Counted from the stretch's first letter, positions 47,131-54,453 are shown. The stretch: DNA of 64,000 nucleotides from CAMYKD01 sp041617155 (GCA_041617155.1 JBFJPL010000007.1:7168-71167); one strand, 5' to 3'. Program-made: numbers and translations. Notes: a model not told the origin generated them from the letters alone.

Positions 47131-47385
47131 TCAGCGGTTCCCGCGCGGCGGTTCGGGCGCCGGGGGCTCGCCGCTCTGGTCCGGTGACCGGGCCGCGGCG
47201 ACCGCCTGTACCGCGACCAGGGCAATGATGCCGGCCCAGGCGCAGAACAGATAGACGTAGAGCAGCGGCACGCCGAACAGGAAGACCTCGGCGCTGAAGA
47301 TCGACAGGAGCGGTGGGTTGAAGGCGAGAAACGCCACGATGAACAGCGCGAACGCACGCTCTCCCACCAAACCGGGCCGGTTCAT
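47131..47385 (-). CDS. small membrane protein coupled to the symporter-kinase
   Basis: 84 residues from ATG 47385, which has GGGAGG seven bases upstream. Two transmembrane helices (about 9-30 and 36-58) are followed by a Pro/Glu-rich cytoplasmic tail. The layout matches the small membrane partners that precede symporter genes (DUF485/DUF4212 type) and the CbrX protein coupled to cbrA in Pseudomonas; assignment to either is by position, not by clear sequence similarity. Two bases separate its stop from the kinase start, which implies translational coupling and a fixed ratio. Confidence 0.7.
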   Translation of the reverse strand: MNRPGLVGERAFALFIVAFLAFNPPLLSIFSAEVFLFGVPLLYVYLFCAWAGIIALVAVQAVAAARSPDQSGEPPAPEPPRGNR

Positions 47386-47454
47386 GCCATGCCTCCCGTC
47401 TGCCGAACCGCCATCATCGCGCACGATCGCCCGGACGGCAAAGCAGCCGTTTTT

Positions 47455-47832
47455 TCACTGCTCCTCGGCGCCCAGCAACTGGCGCGCCCGCGCGACGATC
47501 TCGCGGGTCGAGAAGGGCTTGGTCATATAGTCGTCGGCGCCCAGTTCCATCCCCTTGTGCCGGTCCAGCGCCCGCCCCTTCGCGGTCAGCATCATGATCT
47601 TGACGTCGCTCCACGCCGGGTTCTCGCGGATCTCGCGACAAACGTCGTAGCCGTCGCGCCGGGGTAGCATTACGTCGAGCAGGACCAGATCGGGGACCCG
47701 GCTTTTCATGACTCTTATGGCCGCGTCTCCGTCGCGGGCGATCTGCACCAAAAAGCCCGCCTGCTTCATCAGGAAGCTGAGTGAATCGACGATGTTCGCC
47801 TCGTCTTCCACGACCAGAACTGAAAAGGCCAT
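47455..47832 (-). CDS. stand-alone response-regulator receiver (CheY-like)
   Basis: A 125-residue receiver with Glu9-Asp10, the phospho-acceptor Asp53 (VLLDVMLPRRDG), MLTAKG and TKPFSTRE, and no output domain. The start at 47832 has AAGGGG about nine bases upstream. It lies in the minus-strand operon between the ScfR-like regulator and the small membrane protein/kinase, so it is the first candidate to take phosphate from His694 of the kinase. It is clearly the sister of the receiver at 40339. What it acts on is not visible; the DHp-like hairpin in the upstream regulator is a natural docking candidate (inference). Confidence 0.93.
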   Translation of the reverse strand: MAFSVLVVEDEANIVDSLSFLMKQAGFLVQIARDGDAAIRVMKSRVPDLVLLDVMLPRRDGYDVCREIRENPAWSDVKIMMLTAKGRALDRHKGMELGADDYMTKPFSTREIVARARQLLGAEEQ

Positions 47833-47852
47833 ATCGGCACCCCTTCCGCGGC

Positions 47853-47889
47853 TAATACCAAAGGTCATTGATCATGACCTTTGGTATTA
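47853..47889. repeat. perfect 15-base inverted repeat between regulator and receiver genes
   Basis: TAATACCAAAGGTCA (47853-47867) and TGACCTTTGGTATTA (47875-47889) are exact reverse complements with the loop TTGATCA. The repeat begins one base after the stop of the ScfR-like gene and lies upstream of the receiver start. It is AT-rich compared with its surroundings and lacks a T-run on either strand, so it is not a standard intrinsic terminator. An operator, an attenuating or stabilising stem-loop, or a remnant of a mobile element are all possible. Confidence 0.8.
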
Positions 47890-47890
47890 A

Positions 47891-49453
47891 TCACCGTACG
47901 AGCGACGGGTAGGCCCGCTGCCGGCAATCATGCCGTTCACAGAGCCGGCAATGCAGCCCGACAGGCATGGCGATTTTGGCATCGTCAAATGCCAGGCCGT
48001 CGGCGTAGACCAGCTTTCGGGCGAACGACACCTCGCAGCCGATGCAGATCGCATAGTGACTGTCCGGCGCGCCAAAACCGTCGCCCGGCTTGGCGATATG
48101 CCTGGCGATATTGAGATAGGTCGTACCATCGGGCAGTCGGGCAATCTGCCGGTCAATCCGCCCCGGGTTCATGAAGGTCGCATGCACGTTCCAGCGCGGG
48201 CAGGCCCCGCCGTAGCGCGGAATCCGCAAGCCGGAGCCGTTGAACCGCTTGGAGATATTGCCGGCGATATCGACCCGCATGAAGTGGAACGGCACGCCTT
48301 CGTCACCCGGTCGCTGCAAGGTGGTCAAGCGGTGGCAGACCTGCTCGAAACTGGTCCCGAAACTCTGCGCTAACAGATCGATGTCGTGGCGTAGCTCTTC
48401 GGCAGCTGAGCGGAACGGCCGGTAAGGCATCAGCACGGCACCGGCGAAGTAGCCCGCAAGCATCCGGCGGTACATCTTTCGGGCGCCGGGTGTCGAGAGC
48501 ACTGCCTGCTCCATATGCCGTTCGATCAGCCCCGGCATCGAGATCAGCGCGACCTGCTGAGCAACCTGGAAAGCCACGCTCCCGGCTGGCAAGTTTTTCG
48601 AAACTCGCAGGCCGCGCTGCCCGGCATCGAACTCGTCAGCGCGCGCCGCACCATTGTCGCCGGCCCCGAACGTGACCGTCAGGCCGCAATGCTCGGCGAG
48701 CGCGGTCCACAGGGCCTCCGGCGTGTCCGAGCTCGTGGCACCGATCTCCTGTCGAGCCCGCTCGGCGGCCACCTCGAACTCGGGAAAGTGGTTGTTGGCC
48801 CGGTGCACTGCATCGATGACTTCATCGCTCGGCGAGTCCGTGCCCCGCAGGCCACGCAAGCCGTCGCCGGTGATGAAATCGAACAGCTGGTTGACCAATT
48901 CGGTCAACTTTTCGCTTTCCTTCACCAGCACGCCGACGAACTGCCTACGCCGGTCCGCGGCCAGATCGACGTTGTCGTGCAGAATCTCGGCAAAAGACCG
49001 GATCGAGGTCAGCAGAGTCAGGAGCTGATGGCTCGATTCGGAAAGATAGGGATCCTGGGCGAGATGCTCGCTCAGGCCACGGATATCCTCGCTCACATTC
49101 CGATAGCTCCGGTAGAGCGTCAAGATCGCCCGACACACGGCCGGCGCGGCCCCGACCAGTTCGTTCAACTCACTGTGCCTAAGCTTCAAATCGCCGAACA
49201 GCGGGTCGCTGAAGAGTTCCGTGATGTCGGCCAGCAGCCGCGCCTCCTCGTTGCCCGAGAAGGACTTGAGGTCGACCTGGAAGCGCTCCGACAGCTTCAG
49301 CAGAAGCGGCCGGTTGAGAGCCCGCTGGTTGTGCTCGATCAGATTGAGATAACTCGGCGATATCCCCAGTTGCGTCGCCATGGCAACCTGGGTCAGCCCA
49401 TGCTCGTTGCGCAAGCGGCGCACCTTATTGCCCAGCATCGCCTGCCGCGGCAT
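47891..49453 (-). CDS. ScfR-type short-chain acyl-CoA regulator with an embedded DHp-like domain
   Basis: 520 residues. An XRE helix-turn-helix covers 10-65 (LTQVAMATQLGISPSYLNLIEHNQRAL). A degenerate M78-like region (about 285-380, FQVAQQVALISMPG) and the Cys-rich DUF2083 end (CPRWNVHATFMNPG, IGCEVSFARKLVYADGL, GLHCRLCERHDCRQRAYPS) place it with ScfR regulators such as PccR and RamB, which respond to short-chain acyl-CoAs. Between them, residues 137-195 form a hairpin that matches the DHp domain of the symporter-kinase without gaps (about 30 of 53 identical by eye) and keeps the His (His142 in SHQLLTLLTSIRSF). It heads the minus-strand operon and diverges from the symporter gene. Confidence 0.88.
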   Translation of the reverse strand: MPRQAMLGNKVRRLRNEHGLTQVAMATQLGISPSYLNLIEHNQRALNRPLLLKLSERFQVDLKSFSGNEEARLLADITELFSDPLFGDLKLRHSELNELVGAAPAVCRAILTLYRSYRNVSEDIRGLSEHLAQDPYLSESSHQLLTLLTSIRSFAEILHDNVDLAADRRRQFVGVLVKESEKLTELVNQLFDFITGDGLRGLRGTDSPSDEVIDAVHRANNHFPEFEVAAERARQEIGATSSDTPEALWTALAEHCGLTVTFGAGDNGAARADEFDAGQRGLRVSKNLPAGSVAFQVAQQVALISMPGLIERHMEQAVLSTPGARKMYRRMLAGYFAGAVLMPYRPFRSAAEELRHDIDLLAQSFGTSFEQVCHRLTTLQRPGDEGVPFHFMRVDIAGNISKRFNGSGLRIPRYGGACPRWNVHATFMNPGRIDRQIARLPDGTTYLNIARHIAKPGDGFGAPDSHYAICIGCEVSFARKLVYADGLAFDDAKIAMPVGLHCRLCERHDCRQRAYPSLVR

Positions 49454-49474
49454 CGTTCGCCTCCCTAGGCAGTA

Positions 49475-49522
49475 TTTACTTGTTTACATGTTCTCGAATT
49501 TCGCTGTCGCAATATTTACAAA
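49475..49522. promoter_or_regulatory. possible ScfR-type operator half-sites
   Basis: Upstream of the regulator gene lie TTTAC at 49475-49479, TTTACA at 49483-49488 and TTTACAAA at 49515-49522. The last differs by one base from the TTTGCAAA half-site reported for the ScfR member PccR. They sit in a locally AT-rich part of the divergent gap and could bind the regulator to control itself and the symporter. The sites are seen; the binding is inferred. Confidence 0.4.
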
Positions 49523-49547
49523 TTTCGTCCGATGGAACAATGCGATA

Positions 49548-49579
49548 TTGACCGGCACCGAAGATTAACGAATAGTTAA
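49548..49579 (+). promoter_or_regulatory. possible promoter with overlapping TTAAC inverted repeat
   Basis: TTGACC at 49548-49553 and AATAGT at 49571-49576, 17 bases apart, could be the -35 and -10 of the symporter gene. The -10 overlaps the perfect short palindrome TTAAC-GAATA-GTTAA (49565-49579), a plausible repressor site. The leader to ATG 49711 would be about 130 bases. Confidence 0.35.
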
Positions 49580-49710
49580 CCTTAGGAGCTATGTAAGCCC
49601 TTGAAATTTATGTCGGCGCCCACTTGGACGCGCCGACGGGTCGAATCCGGTCCCGAGCCGTCAAGACCATCAAGAACAGGGTCGGGCCTACACGAAGGGG
49701 GACATCACCT

Positions 49711-51699
49711 ATGGAAGCCAAAGTTGTCTGGCTCTTTGTCTTCGTCGCGCTCTATTGGGCCTATTGCATCTTCTGGGGCATCAAGTCGGCGATGACGGCG
49801 AAGACCGCCTCTGATTACTTCATCGCCGGACGGCGTCTGTCGATCTGGGTCTTCATCCTGGCGGCGACGGCCACGTCGTTTTCCGGCTGGACCTTCATGG
49901 GCCATCCGGGCCTCGTCTACCGCGACGGGTTCCAATACGCCTATGCGTCGTTCTACACCATCACCATTCCCTTCACCGGCGTGATGTTCCTGAAGCGCCA
50001 GTGGATGCTGGGCAAGCGCTACGGCTACGTGACGCCGGGCGAGATGCTGGCGGACTACTTCCGGGGCGATGCGATCCGCATCCTGGTCGTGCTGGTGGCG
50101 TTGTTGTTCTCGATCCCGTATCTCGGCGTGCAGCTGGGCGCCTCGGGCTTCCTGTTCAACGTGCTGACCGACGGCCTGATTCACGAGGAAGTGGGCATGT
50201 GGGTGCTGTCGCTGGTGGTGCTGATCTATGTCGCCTCGGGCGGTCTTCGGGCGGTGGCCTACGTGGACACTGTGCAGTGCATCCTGCTGGCGGTCGGCAT
50301 TATGATCACGGGCGTCATCGCGCTCGATCTGGTCGGCGGCTGGGGCGCCCTGAACGAGGGCTTCGCGGCGATCGGCCGCTCGAACCTGGGCAAGTGGGGC
50401 GTCACGGAAGATGGCTACAACGCCTATCTCGCGATTCCCGGCGTGATCCAGTTCACCGCGGGCCTGGGCAAGGAAACCCCGGTCGGCGGCTTGTGGACCG
50501 GCGTCATGTGTCTGACCTACATGTTCGCGCTCATGGGCATCCAATCGGCGCCGGCCTTCTCGATGTGGGCGTTCGGCAACCAGAGCCCGAAGCCCTTCGC
50601 GCCGCAACAGGTCTGGGCCTCGTCGTTCTGCATCGGCTTTATCCTGTTCTTCTTCACCGCCTTCCAGGGCATGGGCGCCCATCTGTTGGGCGGCAACCCG
50701 GCCTTTAACGAAGCCGGGCTGGTGATCAACGAGGTACTGAACGGCCAGGAGATCGCAGGCAAGCCGGACTCGCTGGTGCCGCGCTACTTCAACCAGATCG
50801 CCGACTCCCTGCCGTGGCTGGTCGGCCTGTTGGCGGTTTGTGCCCTCGCGGCCATGCAGTCGACCGGCGCGGCCTACATGTCCACGGCCGGCGGCATGCT
50901 GACCCGCGACCTCTATAAGCGCTATCTGAATCCGACGGCCAGCCACACGACCCAAAAACTGTTCGGGCGTGCCGGCGTCGCCTTCATCGTGCTGTCGGCG
51001 CTCTTGGTCGCGACCTTCTCGAAGGATGCGCTTGTTCTGCTGGGCGGTTTGGCGGTCGCCTTCGGCTTCCAGATGTGGCCGGCTCTGGCGGCGATCTGCT
51101 GGTTTCCCTGGATCACCCGTCAGGGCGCGACCTGGGGTCTGGCGGCCGGCCTGATCGGGGTGATCTTCACCGAGACCTTCGGTCAGCAAATCGCTGGCGT
51201 GCTCGGTATCGACCTGCCTTGGGGCCGCTGGCCCTGGACCATCCATTCGGCCGGCTGGGGCATAATCCTCAACCTCGCCGTTTGCATCCCGGTTTCGTAC
51301 CTCACCCAGAACTCGGGGGATCTGGCTCACCGCATGAAGTATCATAACTTCCTGCGCGAGCATGCCAGCCTGTCGCCCAGCAAGCGCGGACTGGTCCCGA
51401 TCGCCTGGGGTGTGACCCTGGCCTGGATGTTCTTCGGCATCGGCCCGGGCGCGGTGATCGGCAACGACATCTTCGGCGCGCCGAACGCGGGCGTCGAGGG
51501 CTGGACCTTCGGCATTCCGTCGATCTGGGCCTGGCAGATCCTGTTCTGGCTGCTGGGAACCGCGATGATGTGGTTCCTGGCCTACAAGATGGAGATGTCG
51601 ACCGTGCCCGATAAGGAGGTCGAGGCTCTGGTCGAGGATATCGGCGACGTCGTTCAGACCCCGGCCGCCCAGGCCGGAGCCGGCGGCGCGGGTCGATAA
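49711..51699 (+). CDS. sodium:solute symporter family transporter
   Basis: A 662-residue SSS-family protein with about 13-14 transmembrane helices. The start at 49711 has AAGGGGG about ten bases upstream; an upstream frame adds only a charged stretch. Family features: SDYFIAGRRLSIWVFILAATATSFSGWTFMGHPGLVYRDGF and ALAAMQSTGAAYMSTAGGMLTRDLYK, where the second holds residues near the sodium site. It has no kinase domain, unlike the hybrid at 44372. The gene is divergent from the ScfR-like regulator, so a short-chain carboxylate is a fair substrate guess; amino acids are possible too. A strong terminator follows. Confidence 0.9.
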   Translation: MEAKVVWLFVFVALYWAYCIFWGIKSAMTAKTASDYFIAGRRLSIWVFILAATATSFSGWTFMGHPGLVYRDGFQYAYASFYTITIPFTGVMFLKRQWMLGKRYGYVTPGEMLADYFRGDAIRILVVLVALLFSIPYLGVQLGASGFLFNVLTDGLIHEEVGMWVLSLVVLIYVASGGLRAVAYVDTVQCILLAVGIMITGVIALDLVGGWGALNEGFAAIGRSNLGKWGVTEDGYNAYLAIPGVIQFTAGLGKETPVGGLWTGVMCLTYMFALMGIQSAPAFSMWAFGNQSPKPFAPQQVWASSFCIGFILFFFTAFQGMGAHLLGGNPAFNEAGLVINEVLNGQEIAGKPDSLVPRYFNQIADSLPWLVGLLAVCALAAMQSTGAAYMSTAGGMLTRDLYKRYLNPTASHTTQKLFGRAGVAFIVLSALLVATFSKDALVLLGGLAVAFGFQMWPALAAICWFPWITRQGATWGLAAGLIGVIFTETFGQQIAGVLGIDLPWGRWPWTIHSAGWGIILNLAVCIPVSYLTQNSGDLAHRMKYHNFLREHASLSPSKRGLVPIAWGVTLAWMFFGIGPGAVIGNDIFGAPNAGVEGWTFGIPSIWAWQILFWLLGTAMMWFLAYKMEMSTVPDKEVEALVEDIGDVVQTPAAQAGAGGAGR

Positions 51700-51730
51700 C
51701 CTCGGTTCCTACATCAAGATCGGTACTTGC

Positions 51731-51763
51731 GGGGGAAGGATCATCCTTCCCCCTTTTTCTTTT
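51731..51763 (+). terminator. intrinsic terminator after the symporter gene
   Basis: The stem GGGGGAAGG-ATCAT-CCTTCCCCC is followed by TTTTTCTTTT. It is a textbook Rho-independent terminator in the + direction, 31 bases after the stop of the symporter gene, so the following small membrane genes should have their own promoter. Confidence 0.93.
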
Positions 51764-51789
51764 CGTGGCGCGTTTCTTTTCGTGGCGCG
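51756..51789. repeat. 17-base tandem duplication
   Basis: The unit TTTCTTTTCGTGGCGCG occurs twice with no gap (51756-51772 and 51773-51789), starting inside the T-run of the terminator. It is probably a recent slippage duplication. Confidence 0.9.
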
Positions 51790-51864
51790 CGGCGGCTTTG
51801 TCACGCCGGCTGCGGCTGCTAAAATCGCGCCCTCGTCATCGGAGGCGTGCGGGAATTCGAGAAG

Positions 51865-52104
51865 ATGGAAGCTTTCTTCGCCAGGGACTACCTGTGGCTT
51901 TGGACGCTGGTCCTGACCGCCGCCCTGTTCCTCCCGGTGCGGCAACTGATCTGGGTGATCTACATGCGCCGGGCTCAACGCCAGGCTACGATCGAGGAAG
52001 CTGAAGGCCAGCGCCTTAAAAAGCGGGCGACGGTCACGGCCGTCTTGATCTGCTTCGTATTCTCGGTGCTCTACACCCAGTACCTGTTTCAGGGGCAGCC
52101 ATGA
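51865..52104 (+). CDS. small membrane protein, unknown
   Basis: 79 residues from ATG 51865 (GTG 51847 in the same frame is possible, but its GGAGG is too close). Two transmembrane helices (about 9-31 and 53-72) flank a charged loop (MRRAQRQATIEEAEGQRLKKRATV). No family was recognised. Its stop overlaps the start of the TPR gene (ATGA), so the two are co-translated. It lies just beyond the symporter terminator. Confidence 0.7.
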   Translation: MEAFFARDYLWLWTLVLTAALFLPVRQLIWVIYMRRAQRQATIEEAEGQRLKKRATVTAVLICFVFSVLYTQYLFQGQP

Positions 52105-52712
52105 ATCCCCGGATCCTGCGTCGCTTTATCATCCTGATGGCGCTGCTGACCGCCGGCACCTTCATTTTCACCGATCTGCTCGACGATTTCATCACGCGGC
52201 CGCCGGGCGACATGGAAACCGAAATGGGCTCGATCCGTTTGGAAGACGGTCTGTACGACGAGGCGCTGGATTTTTACGACCAGGCCCTCGATATCCAGCC
52301 CAACCACCGCGGGGCCTTGATGGGCCGAGCCCTGGTGTTCGTGCAAACCGAGCGCTACGACGAAGCCATCGCCGAACTGGACCACCTGATCGCCTATCTG
52401 TCGGAAAATCTCGCGCCCGACGATCCGACCGGCCAGCGCGCGCTCGCAGCGGCCTACGCCAACCGCGGCACGGTATTTGATCGGCGCGGCGAGTACCAGA
52501 GCGCCCTGGACAACTATGTCGAGTCGCTCAAAATCGACCCGGAGCTAGGCGAGGGACCGGGGTTCATCCACAAGATCCTCTATGGCGCCGAAAAGGTCTC
52601 CTCGGTCCGCGGCCGGGCGCGCTACTTGTCCGAGCAGCTGCAGAAGCCGGAAGACGAACGGGTGCTCAGCATTCCCGAGCTCGACGCCAAGCAACGCATG
52701 TACAAGCCCTGA
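52101..52712 (+). CDS. membrane-anchored TPR protein
   Basis: 203 residues. An N-terminal uncleaved signal anchor (RFIILMALLTAGTFIF) is followed by three TPR units: RLEDGLYDEALDFYDQALDIQPNHRGALMG, ERYDEAIAELDHLI and YANRGTVFDRRGEYQSALDNYVESLKIDPEL. The domain is probably periplasmic and works as an interaction scaffold. It is coupled to the small membrane protein by a four-base overlap. The partner is unknown. Confidence 0.8.
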   Translation: MNPRILRRFIILMALLTAGTFIFTDLLDDFITRPPGDMETEMGSIRLEDGLYDEALDFYDQALDIQPNHRGALMGRALVFVQTERYDEAIAELDHLIAYLSENLAPDDPTGQRALAAAYANRGTVFDRRGEYQSALDNYVESLKIDPELGEGPGFIHKILYGAEKVSSVRGRARYLSEQLQKPEDERVLSIPELDAKQRMYKP

Positions 52713-52715
52713 GCC

Positions 52716-52925
52716 TCAGGGCCCGCCGAAGTTGACCACTCCCAGGACGTCCTGGAACAGCACCAGGAAGAAGAAAGTCGCGGCGATACAGCCGAACAGC
52801 ATGCGCACCAAGTCTGTCTTGCCCTCGGCATCGCGGTAGCTGATGCCGTGCCAGGCGATGAAGGCGGTCACCGCCAGGAAGATGGCGTTGAGCGGGGTTT
52901 CCCACTCTCCAGCGAATTCGAACAT
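52716..52925 (-). CDS. small membrane protein, unknown
   Basis: 69 residues from ATG 52925 (GTG 52934 in the same frame is an alternative). Two hydrophobic helices, about 12-29 and 43-62, are separated by a charged loop (SYRDAEGKTDLVRM). No family was recognised. It is convergent with the TPR gene, with three bases between the stops, and lies 68 bases downstream of the DUF gene on the same strand. Codon use is normal for the region. Confidence 0.6.
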   Translation of the reverse strand: MFEFAGEWETPLNAIFLAVTAFIAWHGISYRDAEGKTDLVRMLFGCIAATFFFLVLFQDVLGVVNFGGP

Positions 52926-52993
52926 GCCCCTCACCTGCCTCGGCCGCCCAGCGTCGGCCCTTTGCGGGTTCTAGCAGATGCTGCCGGCCACGC

Positions 52994-53458
52994 CTAGTGA
53001 TCGGCGGGCAGCTCTTTTTCCTGGAAGTAGGGCGGCAGGATCGAGGTCGCCTTGCCGCCGGAAACCTCGCCGAGGAAGAGCGCCGCCACCAGCACCGCGG
53101 CCAGGACCAGACAGGCCATCGTGAAGTGGCGCACCCCCTGGGGCACGTGGGTGACGTATTCCTGGTCAAAGCGGTGGTATTGCGGGTCGCTGCTGTCGAT
53201 CAGGCCGATCTCGGCTTGGCGGATGATCCGCATGGCGAATTTCTCGGCCCATTCGGGCACCCGACCGTGCAACATATGGATTTTGAACATCCGGTCGCTG
53301 ATGTGGTCGGCCATCTCCTGGCCGTACCATTCCTGATAAGCGAGCTGAAGCACCTGGAACTCGCCGATCTGCAAGATGTTGGCCGCCTGGGCGATAGCCG
53401 ATTTCTCCGGGTTCTCTTCCCGGTCGGGGCGCATCAGAGTCTTCAACAGGCCGTTCAT
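52994..53458 (-). CDS. uncharacterised protein with one C-terminal membrane helix
   Basis: 154 residues from ATG 53458 (AGGTG eight bases upstream; the frame upstream is spurious). The first 110 residues are soluble and helical (ANILQIGEFQVLQLAYQEWYGQEMADHISDRMFKIHMLHGRVPEWAEKFAMRIIRQ), followed by one transmembrane helix (FTMACLVLAAVLVAALFL) and a short tail (ILPPYFQEKELPADH). I do not recognise the family with confidence. The position beside small membrane proteins suggests a membrane complex, but this is only context. Confidence 0.72.
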   Translation of the reverse strand: MNGLLKTLMRPDREENPEKSAIAQAANILQIGEFQVLQLAYQEWYGQEMADHISDRMFKIHMLHGRVPEWAEKFAMRIIRQAEIGLIDSSDPQYHRFDQEYVTHVPQGVRHFTMACLVLAAVLVAALFLGEVSGGKATSILPPYFQEKELPADH

Positions 53459-53549
53459 GGCGCGGCACCTGATTCTAACGGTCTGCGAGAGTACCACAGG
53501 TAACGCCCGGACCGGGTGCACAAGCTGTCGATTTTTTCTGGCCGCGCGC

Positions 53550-54353
53550 TTAGAGGGGCGGCGCGCTTGCTTCCAAGGCACTCGCCGGCGACCGCGCAGC
53601 GTGGCGTTTTGCGGAAGTTCGGGACAGCGCTTTCAGGTAGCCCTTGACCGCCGCCGAGTAACCCATCTGTAGCGCATCGGCAGCCAGCGCGTGGCCTATC
53701 GACACCTCCAGCAGCCACGGTAGGCCGGCGACCAGCTTGGGCAGGTTGTCGCGCGTGAGGTCGTGGCCGGCATTGAGGCCCAGGCCGTGCTTCCGCGCCG
53801 CCTCGGCCGCCGCTATGCAGCGACCCAGCTCGCGCGCCTCGGCCATTGTGCCGAAGGCCGCGGCATAGGGTTCGGTATATAGCTCGACCCGGTCGGCGCC
53901 GACCTCGCGGGCCAGCGCCACGACCTCGGGCTCGGCGTCGACGAACAGCGAGACCCGCATGCCCTGGTCCTTCAGCTCGCCGACCACGCGCGTGAGCAAA
54001 TCCTCGTTCGCGGCGATGTCCCAGCCGTGGTCCGAGGTCACCGCATGGGGCTCGTCGGGCACCAGCGTGACCTGATCCGGCCGCACCTTGCCGACCAGCG
54101 CCAGGAACTCCGGCGTCGGGTTGCCCTCGACGTTGAACTCGACCGCCCCGCCGGTCACCTCGCTCAGCATCTGGGACAGCTCGAACACGTCGCTCCTGCG
54201 GATATGCCGCTCGTCAGGGCGCGGGTGAACCGTGATGCCGTGGGCGCCCGCCTCGATCACCGTACGCGCGGTCCCGATCACGCTGGGATAGCCGACCGTG
54301 CGCTGGTTGCGCAGCAGGGCCACCTTGTTGAGATTGACGCTGAGCTTGGTCAT
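53550..54353 (-). CDS. pdxJ: PdxJ, pyridoxine 5'-phosphate synthase
   Basis: PdxJ joins 1-deoxyxylulose 5-phosphate with 3-amino-2-oxopropyl phosphate in the DXP-dependent vitamin B6 pathway. The 267-residue TIM barrel begins SVNLNKVALLRNQR and carries GAHGITVHPRPDERHI, FNVEGNPTPEFL, VTLVPDEPHAVTSDHGWD, RVELYTEPYA, GLGLNAGHDLTRDNL and EVSIGHALAADAL, all PdxJ signatures including the His and Glu active-site residues. The last 30 residues, Ala/Ser/Arg-rich, extend past the usual end. It is divergent from a MocR-type gene; an operator-like palindrome lies 22 bases upstream of the start. Confidence 0.97.
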   Translation of the reverse strand: MTKLSVNLNKVALLRNQRTVGYPSVIGTARTVIEAGAHGITVHPRPDERHIRRSDVFELSQMLSEVTGGAVEFNVEGNPTPEFLALVGKVRPDQVTLVPDEPHAVTSDHGWDIAANEDLLTRVVGELKDQGMRVSLFVDAEPEVVALAREVGADRVELYTEPYAAAFGTMAEARELGRCIAAAEAARKHGLGLNAGHDLTRDNLPKLVAGLPWLLEVSIGHALAADALQMGYSAAVKGYLKALSRTSAKRHAARSPASALEASAPPL

Positions 54354-54374
54354 GGGAGATTGGCCATTGCTTTC

Positions 54375-54395
54375 AAATTGTTATCGGAACAATTT
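54375..54395. promoter_or_regulatory. operator-like inverted repeat upstream of pdxJ
   Basis: AAATTGTT-ATCGG-AACAATTT is a perfect 8-base palindrome with a 5-base spacer. Its core ATTGTT-N5-AACAAT (54377-54393) recurs exactly at 54454-54470 next to the divergent regulator gene. Confidence 0.7.
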
Positions 54396-54453
54396 CTTGT
54401 GGTGATCCGATCTTTGTAATAAAGTCGCGCTACACTTAGGTGTCAATAGCAAT

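Noticed and set aside
45069..47357. Long minus-strand frame overlapping the symporter-kinase in another phase
   Set aside because: Arg/Pro/Gly-rich shadow of a strongly supported gene on the same strand.
49705..51363. 552-codon minus-strand frame opposite the symporter
   Set aside because: His/Arg/Gln-rich translation typical of the complement of a membrane-protein gene.
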